This document shows, in pieces, positions 1 through 9,359 of a stretch of DNA of 33,053 nucleotides. Source of the stretch: Clarireedia homoeocarpa (Eukaryota; Ascomycota; Leotiomycetes; Helotiales; Rutstroemiaceae); NCBI GenBank assembly GCA_001465935.1, contig LNKV01000072.1, positions 1 through 33,053 of the forward strand, given 5' to 3'. The notes under the pieces are model-generated. The model was not told the DNA's origin. It did not search any database and saw nothing but the letters and a program-made list of their open reading frames with translations. The translations under genes and the position numbers were made by a program. Within the stretch, counting starts at the first letter, position 1; every line of letters begins with the position of its first letter.

Positions 1-1398
1 AAGTCATCATTTTCGTACTGAATTTATGCTCTGATCCTTTACAATACTATGCTGCTAAGCTTCCATGTCATCAAAGATCAAAGTCTGACTAAAAACTAGT
101 TCCAGTGACCTGATGGGACCTGTATTATGCGTAGGGATATACGATAACATAATCGGAACTCTAACCGTTTTGGTAAACCTCAGCATGTTACATGCTGAGT
201 TTTATTTTTTGGGTTAGTGTGAAAGATGATACTACAGAATCCCCTTAGCTGCTATATGCGACTTCCCTATGGTCCAAACCAGCCTGCAGAAGCACTCCAG
301 GCGCGTCGTATCAAGTATCAAGTAATGATGTATTCCATTCTGTCATCTGCCGTGATGACAATTTGTGGGCCCTGATTTAATTGATACTAGGGTTAGTAGC
401 GCTTTAGTATACATGAAAGAAGGCAATTCTTGGAAGAAAGATTGGCTGCTATACGGTCATCTTGCTGCCGTTATTCTTGCTTACTAGGCGAATACTTCTG
501 GCAAAAACTTTCAGCAGGAACTTGGGTATCTGCCCGACTGTACAGTATTTTCTTCCGACTCGTTCCATCGAATATCGCTGGCTGGTGAGGGCTGGAAGTG
601 CTCTAGAAATGGAATGTTTCTCTTTAATTCGGACTCAAAGATACGCTAATCTAAGAAAGTCTCTACAATATCGGCAGCCTATCCAAATCGAGGTCTGTGA
701 TCGATCAATTGTTCGAATAATAAGCTGAAGTGAAGCCCTCTACTACTACCCCAAATTCTGTATAGAACATGCTTCGACGTAGTCTGACAACATGATTAAC
801 CCCTGCATTTTGTGGCTTATCGCAAAGCAAAGCTGTGGTAACACCATATGTCCGTATTTTCGTGTATACTTTCATCTTACTTCTCACTTGCTCTAATAGA
901 ATGTTTACTTTACTGTATAAACATCAATGCTCTAAGCTTATCAATATATGTTGAATTCCATAGTTTACTTGTTTGCCTTTCAGGAATCCTTGCATCTCAT
1001 AGGTAACATCTTAGCTGCAGGTTGAGGTATCCTCCCTATCATTGAAAAAACAGCACAGCGTGTAGCGGTGGTGATATCGATAAAATGTTTGTCCCGAAAT
1101 AACTTGGATGAGAAAAGGACATAAACTTATTTGGACAGCAGCCCAGTGGTCCTCAAGCTGCACGACGAGATGTATGTAAGTTGCACATGTCTTCGGCAAT
1201 GTGTGAGGAATCGCCGGATATGCCGTTGCTATCTCTTGTTCTCTTAATGAACGATAATGAACAGTGGATGCGCAAAGCTTCTGGAAATTCACTTCATCCA
1301 TTGTTTTTCAATATCGTGGAATTGTGAGAAGAAGGTTGGTAGAGAGGACGATTGTAAGATACCAGATTTCAAGTTGTATCCGGACCTAGTTATTTTCG
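1..1398. other. No supported gene
   Basis: Short open frames exist on both strands (for example 462-728 plus and 1011-1301 minus), but none shows a recognisable domain, a credible splice structure or a conserved-looking motif. The sequence is moderately AT-rich. I see no RNA gene and no tandem repeat. It reads as decayed intergenic or repeat-derived DNA. Confidence 0.5.
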
Positions 1399-1443
1399 AC
1401 AAGGGGTCAGTACCAATTTTCAAAATTGGTACTGACCCCTTGT
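1399..1443. repeat. Perfect 45-bp palindrome (22-bp arms, 1-nt centre)
   Basis: The left arm 1399-1420 is the exact reverse complement of the right arm 1422-1443, with a single C at 1421 between them. The arm core is GGGGTCAGTACCAATTTT. Pairing stops immediately outside the arms (G at 1398 against T at 1444). It would extrude as a cruciform or form a long RNA hairpin. It could be a tiny fold-back element or what is left of a MITE. No target-site duplication is obvious. Confidence 0.9.
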
Positions 1444-1918
1444 TCTCTCCTTCTACCCCACCAGCGCCACTCGTGTGCACAGCTTCGTACATAATCCATG
1501 TTCAATATTTCTCTCGCCTCGAGCGCTAAATCGTTAATTCCAAAAGTTCTGGTCATATGCGGGGATCCCAGCAGTGGTTCTTTCGTTTTCCTATTGAAGT
1601 ATTCTACGGCATCACCTACAACCATCCATCTCATCTCCTAGGTGCCTTGATGTATTATTTGTGTAGAAATGGATCTAAAATTTCAGAGAGAAAAAGGATT
1701 TGGTAAGCCTCACCTAGTACTACGCCGGGAAGTCATAAACATTTGTCTATTTTTTTTTTTTTAAGTGAATATCTTTGCATTTGCACGAGGGTACAGCAAA
1801 AACCATATCTATAGAAAACCTCTACCAAGACAGAACTATGAACTAAGAACCATTCGCATAAGTAATCCGGTATACCGATTCATCTCTTCGTGGCAGCATA
1901 GCCTTGACAACACCAATA
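1444..1918. other. Intergenic; possible short minus-strand coding fragment
   Basis: A minus-strand frame at 1407-1634 (starting MRWMVVGDAVEYF) reads into the 45-bp palindrome and stops inside it, so the palindrome may have landed in a gene remnant. The frame has no domain I recognise and support is weak. The rest of the stretch holds a T13 run near 1751 and nothing else I can name. Confidence 0.25.
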
Positions 1919-2607
1919 CTAAATTTTCTGACCCAGACCCCGGCAGAAGTTGACGAAAGTCGTGAGGTATCCTTTTAGGCCCAAAGGGACTCTCGAATCG
2001 TCATACCTCTCATCGATAGATCTTTTCCAGGCACAATCGTCAGAGTTCATATGAAACCCACACATATCTTTCTTCAACTGGCTATATTCCTCCCCCGACA
2101 ATATAGGTTCTTTCGATCGTGCACAGAGCTTGAGAAAATGCTTTATAATAGTTTCACCGGTTTTCCCAGGTGCCTGACGAGGATCCCATGCTGGCTCTAT
2201 TGCCAGATCGTTGTGAAAAGCCGAAATATGGCCGAAGCGCTCGTGAAACTCATTAACGTGAAATTCATCATCTACGGAGCACGTTAGAAGATAATAATAT
2301 ATATTTTGAAGATAGTAGCTCACAGAGGTTTATATTATGTATGTTAGGAGTATTTGAGGGATCTTTCCATTCGAATCGGTTCCTAGTTTTGGATGAGTTG
2401 CACAGCCGATAGCAAGAACTTTCGTAATTATACGGTCCCCTAGCGGTGATGGTTCAAGATATTTCAAGCTGTCTAGGTCCCATTTTATCAATAGTTGGAA
2501 TTCTGCGTTGCAACGATACGAATTTACAGCTTCGATAATTCTGTGTAAAGCGGTTTCCACGTTTCATAGACACGCAATAGGGATGAATCCGAAGTACTAG
2601 AAGTCAT
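1919..2607 (-). pseudogene. Unrecognised two-exon gene, probably broken
   Basis: On the minus strand a start at 2605-2607 (MTSSTSDSSLLRVYETW) leads into a second frame (EAVNSYRCNAEFQLLIKWD, VLAIGCATHPKLG) after a shift near 2555. A third segment (EFHERFGHISAFHN, EPAWDPRQAPGKTGE, ending FCRGLGQKI) follows a good 52-nt intron at 2272-2323: GTGAGC donor, TTCTAACG branch, CCGTAG acceptor. The upstream segment meets a TAA just before the donor, so at least one frameshift and one stop separate the blocks. The amino-acid composition looks genuinely protein-like. The family is unknown to me; the VLAIGCATHP stretch faintly recalls SRR1-like proteins, but I do not claim it. Confidence 0.45.
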
Positions 2608-3119
2608 GATAATACTGCTCGGAAAAGAGAAATATGAAAGATGTAAAAAGAAGGAGAAAAAAAGGGCATATACATACTGATTGCTGGATGGTACCTCAGA
2701 TGTTAGAAAGTAGATACTATAAGCTGGAACTATCATATTGTATCGACCCCCTCCAATCGACAATCGACAGGTATTGTCCTATAACGAAAGTGGAACAGAG
2801 AAAAGCACACTGCAATTTAAGTACAGCTGGCCGGGAAATGCAATCTCTAGGCCAATAATTTTGTGTATAAAACATTTGATGGCTATGACCTCGAATATTC
2901 TTCTAAACCTTCCAAAATTTCAACTTCCCTATACACTTTAGTCCCTGAGAAAATAGCTATAACTAACGATATCAGCAAATCAGTCAAGGAACACTAGTAA
3001 TAATTCGGTATTACTTACATCACATCAATCGAACTTACGTTTGCAGTCTTTAAAAATCTTGAATTTGCAATATTTGCACTCGTAAATAAACTAGTGTGCT
3101 CTAGAGTAACACATCTGAC
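2608..3119. other. AT-rich intergenic stretch
   Basis: No frame here shows a domain or a splice signal worth reporting. TpA-rich composition fits RIP-eroded DNA. Confidence 0.5.
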
Positions 3120-3392
3120 ATGTCCACTAAGGGTAGAATAATATTTGATAATGCTGAAGGAATGCCTACAGGTCGCGACAGACATTGTACAAGATGTGAA
3201 TTATATAGATGGATTTATGAAGCTCGATTCCTTCTTTGGCTTGAATATTGGGAGAGTATACAAGTAGAACGGAGTTACACCAACATGGAAGACTTCGATA
3301 TTGCAGTGAGGGATTTAGAAGATATAGCTATTCTGCATACTGTCCGAAAACCCATTGGGTGGTATACTCTTCCTAGTATACTCGTGTTGTAG
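3120..3392 (+). CDS. Hypothetical small ORF
   Basis: An ATG-initiated frame of 90 codons with a charged, aromatic-rich sequence (CTRCELYRWIYEARF, then NMEDFDIAVRDLEDIA). The composition is more protein-like than that of surrounding frames, but I recognise no family and see no signal peptide or membrane segment. A CxxC pair (CTRC) is its only motif. It sits between AT-rich gene-free DNA and the Zn2Cys6 gene. A downstream frame at 3355-3567 could be a further exon, but no clean splice pair joins them. It may be a chance ORF. Confidence 0.25.
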   Translation: MSTKGRIIFDNAEGMPTGRDRHCTRCELYRWIYEARFLLWLEYWESIQVERSYTNMEDFDIAVRDLEDIAILHTVRKPIGWYTLPSILVL

Positions 3393-3785
3393 GATCGGCT
3401 TATTCCCTGTCATAAAGAAAAGAAACTTATGGCTTATCAGAAAAGTGTTTTTATTGTTTATGTATTGGCAGAGTTTGGCAAGCCGGGTAGTCTTAGCAAA
3501 GAGAAAAGTAAGCCTGTTTCTTGAAGGTCCGAGCACATCGAACGAAACGAGCGGTTGGTATAGGTAGAACGGAGAGCCTATTGGAGTACCATTTCACAAA
3601 ATTTGCCGACTGTGGACAGTTCGTGATTATCGGACTTTTGTTTGACTTCGAAGTAAAGAACTATGATTATATATAAATATTCGTATTCCCAAAGGATCTA
3701 GAGTCTTAAAGTCTTGACTCTATCACATTTTATCTTTCCCACCAGACCAGAATTACTTGGAACTGCCTACCTTTTCGACTTGGCC
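3393..3785. other. Intergenic upstream of the Zn2Cys6 gene
   Basis: No supported gene. The reading frame that becomes the repeat unit of the next gene (YLFDLAGPEN) is open back to a stop near 3700 but contains no earlier ATG. This suggests the unit itself was once internal to a longer protein. Confidence 0.4.
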
Positions 3786-4171
3786 GGACCTGAAAATAGG
3801 ATGGCTAAAGTCAAACAAGGTCGTCCTAGTAGGCAAACCTCAAAATATAGTAATATTATACTGATGTATTGTAGTAAATGCTTGTAACGATTGCCACAAA
3901 AGAAGAGCCAAGTGTGATGGTAACCGTCCTTGTTCGGGTTGTACCAAAAGAGGAAATCAATGCATTTCGCACTTGGATGGACCTGAAAACAGGATGGCTA
4001 AAGCTGAAGGAGGTTGTCGTAGTAGGTGAATTTCAAAACATGGTAGTATTATACTGATATATCGTAGCAACTGCTTGTAACGAATGTCGCAGAAGAAAAA
4101 CCAAGTGTGATGGTAACCGTCCTTGTTCGCGTTGTACCAAAAGAGTAAAGCAATGCATTTCGACCACTTCG
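3786..4171 (+). repeat. 193-bp tandem duplication carrying a Zn2Cys6 cluster and its intron
   Basis: Two adjacent units, 3786-3978 and 3979-4171, align with a constant 193-bp offset. Each begins GGACCTGAAAA, carries GGATGGCTAAAG, a 46-nt intron (3829-3874 and 4022-4067) and one complete binuclear zinc cluster. The constant offset means the copies differ by substitutions, not indels, across splice sites and coding sequence. Confidence 0.85.
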
Positions 4172-4594
4172 ACTTATCTGGTCGACTCGGCCGGACCTGA
4201 AAACCAGCCTGGGAAGTCTCAATCGACCGCCATGACTTACCTATCTGATTTTGTTGGACCTGAAAACCAGCCTCAGAGGTCCGAAACACCCACTTCGCCT
4301 TGCCTACCCGACTTGGTCGGATCCGAAAATCAGCCTGGGAGGTCCGAATCGCCCATTTCGGCTTCCTTCCAGCGTTTGAGCCGAGCTATTCAAGGTTTTT
4401 TTTTATTCTGCCGCTATGCTATAGAAAAGTGGAGCCGGCGTGCTGGAAGGCATATCAAGGTAAGGAAGAGAAAGATCTGTAAGGTATATCTGTACTACAC
4501 AGGCGTCTTTCGGGTCTATCCTTCTCTCTTCTGTTCCGTTGTCATCTACTCGAGGTTCGCTTTACTTTTTTTTCCTCTTCGCTTTGGTTTTTGA
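3801..4594 (+). CDS. Short protein with two tandem Zn(II)2Cys6 DNA-binding clusters
   Basis: Proposed exons are 3801-3828, 3875-4021 and 4068-4594. ATG at 3801 gives MAKVKQGRP. A 46-nt intron with a TACTGAT branch then leads in frame to cluster 1 (ACNDCHKRRAKCDG) and a second 46-nt intron to cluster 2 (ACNECRRRKTKCDG). Both clusters match Cx2Cx6Cx5Cx2Cx6C exactly. Proteins of this family bind CGG-containing sites and regulate metabolic or secondary-metabolite genes; one cluster per protein is the rule. After cluster 2 come three 21-residue repeats with a GPENQPG core. The frame then turns low-quality and hydrophobic and ends without the usual middle-homology region. A further intron at 4460-4502 (GTAAGG...ACACAG) is possible and would change the C-terminus. 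The gene may be truncated by the GC-rich relic that follows. Function as a regulator is inferred from the clusters alone. Confidence 0.6.
4178..4366 (+). repeat. Three 63-bp (21-residue) direct repeats
   Basis: The motif D-x-x-G-(P/S)-E-N-Q-P recurs with GAC/GAT at 4184, 4247 and 4310, an exact 63-bp period. The units read YLVDSAGPENQPGKS, YLSDFVGPENQPQRS and CLPDLVGSENQPGRS. A related LDGPENRMAK sits in each upstream 193-bp unit, so the short repeat looks older than the duplication of the zinc cluster. Confidence 0.8.
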
Positions 4595-4639
4595 TCTGAT
4601 CATATTGTGCTTCCTCTCGGGATGAAAGAAGCTTGAAGA

Positions 4640-5330
4640 CAGCTGGTTCTGTGGGTCTGCTGGAGGCTATGGTGGGCTGGCTGATCTACCACGCTATGCA
4701 CCAGACCTTGATGTGTATGGTGCATGGCTATGCAATCATGAACCTTCGGCAGCAACTGATGGATAAGCACAAAGAGATTGCTCTCTAGGCGCGGAAAGCT
4801 CTCGTGGCAGCCTATGCTGGCCTGCCCCTCTGCACCCCGTGGAAGGCTGCGTACAGCCACGGCCCTGCGGACCCGATCCCGGCCATCGAGGACCTCGCAG
4901 TCCACCAGGGGTTCGCGTGCCAGGTGTTCCTTTCTCTCCATCAGCTAGAAGGCGTTCCGGATGCATCGCGCGCGCAAGCACCCGCAGGCTGGCTGGGTGC
5001 CCTGGTCCGAGGTCCGGCTACAAACCTTCTTCACAGTGCCCGGTAGCGCAGTCCATTATTTTTGCGTGAGCGCACCTGCGGAGATAGCGACCGATAGAGC
5101 AGCAGGAGCAGCAGCAGATACGAGCCGGTGAGAGGTGAGATGAGCCTGCGCACCAGCTGATCGAGGAAATCCAGGCGTGGTAGGCACGCGAGCGTGCGCA
5201 GCAGCTGCTGCTGCAGAAGGTACTGGCGGCCGGCGTCGACAAGCACGAAAGTAGCAACTGGCTGAGGCGGACCGGGTGGCGCGCGCACTTCCAGGAGCGG
5301 AGCCTCGAGCCGATCGCCGCCTGTATGGGG
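4640..5330 (+). pseudogene. Decayed DUF3505 / OrsD-like (telomere-linked helicase type) relic
   Basis: This GC-rich island stands out from its AT-rich surroundings. Read in the plus direction it gives blocks in shifting frames. LRQQLMDKHKEIAL precedes a stop. IPAIEDLAVHQGFACQ follows and resembles the C2H2-like entry of DUF3505 proteins. Then come MHRARKHPQAGWVPWSEVRLQTFF with VHYFCV, and VDKHESSNWLRRTGW with HFQERSLEP. The order fits DUF3505/OrsD-like proteins, which often accompany fungal telomere-linked helicases and mobile DNA. Several stops look like CAG-to-TAG changes (4788, 4946 and near 5190), and at least one frameshift lies near 4960. The assignment is from memory of family motifs; the decay is seen directly. 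Confidence 0.55.
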
Positions 5331-5512
5331 AAATAAACGGACTTGACCCCAAGCCCATATTAAACTGGCAAGAAGGTCAGCCAAGGTCAGCATCGAGCCT
5401 CAAATTAGACCTGCCAAAAGCGGCGATTGATAAATTACCTGAGACCTGAGGCTAAAATAATGACAAAGATTATATACTAACCGTAATTATCCTAATGCTG
5501 ACCTACGTGTGA

Positions 5513-5675
5513 CTTATCTAAAACTAAGAGAGTGTACAAAGAGGAAGCCGGAATTGGCCCTACTGTATGGGCTCAAGAAGTTAACAATTTACTGTAAGAA
5601 ATGTTCTTGCATATTAGTAATAGTTGCCCTATCGGGTTAGCCGCCGGCCGTTAATAAATTGTGTGTGTGTGTGTG
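5513..5675 (+). mobile_element. 5'-truncated LINE 3' end with (GT)n tail
   Basis: The stretch ends TTAATAAATT followed by GTGTGTGTGTGTGT. Its last ~110 bp match, in inverted orientation, the 3' end of the LINE at 26624-28276 (shared GGGTTAGCCGCCGG and AGTAATAGTTGCCCTATC). Its first part (AAACTAAGAGAGTGTACAAA) recurs at 10930. It is therefore a short, heavily 5'-truncated insertion of that LINE family. Confidence 0.75.
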
Positions 5676-5904
5676 TACTTACTTAACTTACTGTACACAT
5701 ACCCGGTCATACATGATTACTAGCATGGTACGGCAGCCATGGGTCAACACTTTGATTCACTACCGCTAGATTGCTAGTGAGAGGTTACGATGGGAAAAAT
5801 GGCGGGATAACGTTATATTCTCTGATATTCTAAGACGTCTATATTCACTAAGGTCATTCGGTGTGACGCAAATTGGCAGTACTTACCTTGATGGCTCTTC
5901 GCAC

Positions 5905-5926
5905 TCTCTTATATATATATATCTGC
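5905..5926 (+). promoter_or_regulatory. TATA-like element upstream of the FAD oxidoreductase
   Basis: An alternating TATATATATAT run lies about 85-100 bp before the ATG at 6010, with a pyrimidine-rich CTGCTTCTTC just after it, a usual fungal core-promoter layout. The 230 bp between the LINE tail and this site hold nothing else I recognise. Confidence 0.45.
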
Positions 5927-6009
5927 TTCTTCGAGCAATTATTCTGTGTGAGCATCATATTCCATTATCCTGTGTCTCTTTGAAGTTTTCTCCAAACAAA
6001 GTATCGAAG

Positions 6010-7428
6010 ATGGCTTTCTTGAACTTTGTTTCGCTGTTCACCATTGCCGTCGCGCTCCTCCAAGTGACTGGTGCTTCGTCGCGCCTCCCTTTGTCCATTG
6101 CTATCAAAAGCGAATCACACAATGTCACTGAGTTCATCGAGCGCGACATAGTTATCATTGGAGGAGGATCGACGGGCACGTATTCTGCAATCCGGCTTTT
6201 AGATTCAGGAAAATCGGTGGTTATTGTTGAGAAGGACTATCGACTAGGAGGGCATACAAACACCTTCACTGACCCTACTACTGGTCTCACCAATGACTAT
6301 GGAGTCATGGTGTTTCACAATACCTCCATTGTCAAAAGCTACACTTCCCGACTCAATGTCACTATGGGTCCAGCGACGACTTCATCTCCAGGTCCCAAAC
6401 TGTATGCCGACTTCCGCACAGGATTGAGCAATTCCACCTATAGCAATGCCAATTTCACCAGCGGCCTTCAGAAGTATACCCAACAATTGTCCAAATATCC
6501 ATATGTCGAAACTGGCTTCAATCTTCCCGATCCTGTTCCTGCTGACCTCTTGCTACCTTTTGGGGAATTCGCCATTAAGTACGATCTTGGCAAAGAGTTC
6601 ATGGGATTTCTGTTTAATTTTGCCCAAGGCCTTGGCGACCTACTTGCTCATCCTACCCTTTACGTCTTCAAGAACTTCGGCCTTGGAGTTATTCAAGGAG
6701 CCACTCAAGGTTTCATAGTCACCGCAGCCAATGACAACAGTTTGATCTACGAGCAAGCAACCGATATCATTGGGGAGGAAAACATTTTGTTCAAAAGTGA
6801 TATTTTGCACGTGGAACGCAGCGACAATTGCATTAGAGTTGTTGTCAGAGGCTCCAATGGAGTAAAACTCATCGAAGCTCAAAAGCTCGTCTTCACCATT
6901 CCTCCCAAGATCGAAAACCTGCAAGGATGGGACCTAAGCACATCCGAACAAACTCTCTTCAAACAATTTAACAACTCCGGCTACTACGCTGCAGTCGTCA
7001 ACAACACCGGCATCCCTGACGGCACAAGCATCATCAACATCAGTTCCAACACCACCTATGGCTTCGCGGCTCTCCCCGGGGCTTATGGAATCAACCCTAC
7101 TGCCATCCTAAATCTCTTCGACATCTTCATCGGTAGCGCGACATCCCTCTCGGATGATTTCGTCAAATCCGAAATGCTCGCCGCAATCAACCGTCTTCAA
7201 CTACCTAACAAGACCGTCGCCACTCCAGAGATTGTAGCGTACACGAGACATACGCCCTTTGAGCTATGGGTGGACTCGGATGCAATTGCGAAGGGCTTCT
7301 ATAGGGATTTGTATGCGTTGCAGGGACAGAGAAGTACGTGGTATACAGGAGCGGCGTTTCATACACATGATTCCTCGCTGCTGTGGGAGTTTACTGAGGG
7401 TTTGATTGCGAATATTACGGCTTCTTGA
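6010..7428 (+). CDS. Secreted FAD-dependent (amine oxidase-like) oxidoreductase
   Basis: A single-exon frame of 472 residues. The ATG at 6010 is chosen because it starts a clean signal peptide (MAFLNFVSLFTIAVALLQVTGASS); a longer upstream frame from 5863 translates the TATA region. Residues 46-56 hold the dinucleotide-binding turn (DIVIIGGGSTG), E74 in VIVEKD is placed to bind the adenosine ribose, and LGGHTNTF (79-86) is the second FAD-contact loop of flavin amine oxidases. About ten N-glycosylation sequons (NVT, NTS, NST, NFT and others) support secretion. The fold and length fit the fungal family annotated as NAD(P)-binding Rossmann or beta-cyclopiazonate dehydrogenase-like proteins. The substrate is unknown. 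It is the best preserved gene on the left side and sits alone between LINE fragments. A role with the UstYa/peptide pair 8 kb away is possible but only a guess. Confidence 0.85.
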   Translation: MAFLNFVSLFTIAVALLQVTGASSRLPLSIAIKSESHNVTEFIERDIVIIGGGSTGTYSAIRLLDSGKSVVIVEKDYRLGGHTNTFTDPTTGLTNDYGVMVFHNTSIVKSYTSRLNVTMGPATTSSPGPKLYADFRTGLSNSTYSNANFTSGLQKYTQQLSKYPYVETGFNLPDPVPADLLLPFGEFAIKYDLGKEFMGFLFNFAQGLGDLLAHPTLYVFKNFGLGVIQGATQGFIVTAANDNSLIYEQATDIIGEENILFKSDILHVERSDNCIRVVVRGSNGVKLIEAQKLVFTIPPKIENLQGWDLSTSEQTLFKQFNNSGYYAAVVNNTGIPDGTSIINISSNTTYGFAALPGAYGINPTAILNLFDIFIGSATSLSDDFVKSEMLAAINRLQLPNKTVATPEIVAYTRHTPFELWVDSDAIAKGFYRDLYALQGQRSTWYTGAAFHTHDSSLLWEFTEGLIANITAS

Positions 7429-7694
7429 TGAGAGATAGATGAATGGAGGATGGAGTGGTTTGTTAATCATAAAAAAGGAGTTTGACATCGGATAACTAAA
7501 TGTAGAGGCGCATAGCACGCTCGCAGATGTTTTCTACTTATATAAATGAATATCCCTTTTCCAATCGAATTAACTTCCCCATTTGCTCTTACTATTCGAT
7601 ATTGCAATTCATTTAAATTTAAATATTCCGCAAGTCGGAGAAGGTAATTGATCCTGCAAGTGATGCCCACCATCCCAGGGACCTGTTTTGATCC

Positions 7695-8650
7695 TTGCAT
7701 GAAATAAGACAACGTCAGCGTTCCTTCCCCGCCACAGCATCACTGCCCTCGATATCTGGCCAGCATGAATATAAAGTTATATGTAAGGAACTCTATGCAA
7801 AGCATATACGAAGGACCTACTCAGCACCAGTGGGACAATTCATTCGAGAGCAGTGCAGAATGATCGCACAGCGGGCAGGCCGACGAAAGAGAAGAGGGGC
7901 TAGGAGGAATGAGCAGATACTGATCTCTGAGAAGATCGGCTGGGCAGAGAGGAGGGAGGAGGAGCCAGGGGGCCAGGGCAAGAAAGCAATACTGGCGGAG
8001 TGGCGAGCAGACTGGGCAAAGAAACAAGAGACAATAACATCCTGGCCGGAGAGCATAGCAGCCCGCGGCCGACCTGAGTACCAGAGCCTCAAGCTATACG
8101 ATCAGTTGCGGAAAGCAGAAAGCTCAGTGCTCTTCCAGGCAAGGACAGGGAGGATTGGATTACGGAAGTTCCTGGCATCAGTAAGGGTACCGGGGATAGA
8201 ATCTGGGGCAGGCCTCTGCGGAACAGGGCTAGAGACAGCAGAGCATATCCTCCTATATTGCATAGATCAGCCAAGAGGGAGCTGGGCACCAGAAGCACAT
8301 TTCAGTCAGCTAGTCTCAGAACCAGAGTCCGGGGCAGCAGTTGCGAGATGGATAATTAGAAGCGGCAAGCTAGGCCAGTATCGCCTAGCAGATCGGCTGC
8401 TGTACAATATAGGGAACGGAGTAGAAGGAGATCAGGTCGAAGGGGATAGCAGAGGGAGGTAGGGATACAGAGAATAAAGCGGTGATATAGAAAGAGAGGT
8501 GATAAAAGCGAGAAGAGTAGGAAGAGCGATAAGATCAGCGAGATAAATTGTTAAGGTTTTTGTCCATTAAAGGTTTCCTTAAAAATTAACCTGTGTAGCG
8601 CCTCATAGAACTATCTGATAGGCGTAAGAATTAAATAATAAATAATAATA
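7695..8650 (+). mobile_element. 5'-truncated Tad-type LINE (ORF2 C-terminus and 3' UTR)
   Basis: The open frame 7695-8462 encodes the ORF2 tail: LYDQLRKAESSVLFQARTG, then GLRKFLASVRVPG, then a zinc-knuckle-like GLCGTGLETAEHILLYC. This matches the conserved end of fungal Tad/I-clade non-LTR elements, downstream of RNase H. After the stop comes a 3' UTR with AACTATCTGATAGGCGTAAG and an AATAATAAATAATAATA tail ending near 8650. The ATG at 7695 is not a biological start; the true 5' end was lost on insertion. The ORF is unbroken, so this copy is fairly young. The 266 bp between it and the FAD gene hold only that gene's 3' flank and a 14-bp ATTTAAATTTAAAT palindrome. Confidence 0.8.
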
Positions 8651-9087
8651 CTTTATAATATATATCGAATATTCAAAAATATAAAACTTCACTATATAAT
8701 TTTTATATAATTTTTATAAACAATAATAAACAAATATATTTATTTATTTATTTCTAACCCGCTAGCTGGTATACATGATAGTGGACATGAGAGAGCTCAA
8801 TCTAGATTTTAATTATACCAGTAGAACCTCTCCGGACAAAACTACTGGTCGCGCTGCTCTGCGCTTCCCACTTCTCATATGCTCACCCTGCTCTTATCCT
8901 TCGCAGCTACGTTGCTCAGTTATTTTTCGGCATTACTACTCATATTGCAGCTGATTAGCGAGCCTGAAGTGCTCGAATCGCCCGCTCTGAATCAGCCATG
9001 TGGCTACTTCTTGCGCTCGATCTGGGCAAAACAAATATATTATAATTATTCAAATGAAGATAGATCAATATTAGCCGAGTTGTAATT
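8651..9087. other. AT-rich flank plus a weak hydrophobic ORF
   Basis: 8651-8760 is almost pure A/T. A 68-codon frame at 8879-9085 starts with a hydrophobic stretch (MLTLLLSFAATLLSYFSALL) and could be the head of a membrane or secreted protein, but I see no family and no splice link to the fragment that follows. Confidence 0.3.
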
Positions 9088-9359
9088 GACTGTGCCTCGG
9101 CGCTGGAGCGCCGTCTCTCGTCTCCTTCTACATTACCATCGCAACGGCAGGATAATATGGACAGAGCCAGTCAAGTTCTTGCACGAGGCGTACTCCTGGC
9201 GTGCCTAGATCATACCGTGCTCTTGCAGATTATGGCAATGTCCCTCATTCTACACTCCATCATCGTGCTCACGGAAGACCCTCGATAGAAGACAAGGCAC
9301 AAGATCAACAATATCTCGAACCGTATAAAGAAGATATTGTTGTTGTCGGAACAAAGTGA
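9088..9359 (+). pseudogene. C-terminal fragment of an unrecognised fungal gene
   Basis: Two blocks read like protein: VPRRWSAVSRLLLHYHRNG through FLHEAYSWRA, ended by a TAG near 9206, and in another frame AQDQQYLEPYKEDIVVVGTK ended by TGA at 9357-9359. The second block looks like a genuine acidic C-terminus. The stop and frame change between them argue for a dead gene. I do not know the family. Confidence 0.35.

Noticed and set aside
5018..5393. Long minus-strand frames in the GC-rich island
   Set aside because: Low-complexity Ala/Ser/Arg sequences that mirror the plus-strand DUF3505-like relic.
5863..6009. Upstream start for the FAD oxidoreductase
   Set aside because: The added residues translate the TATA run and would bury the signal peptide 49 residues inside.
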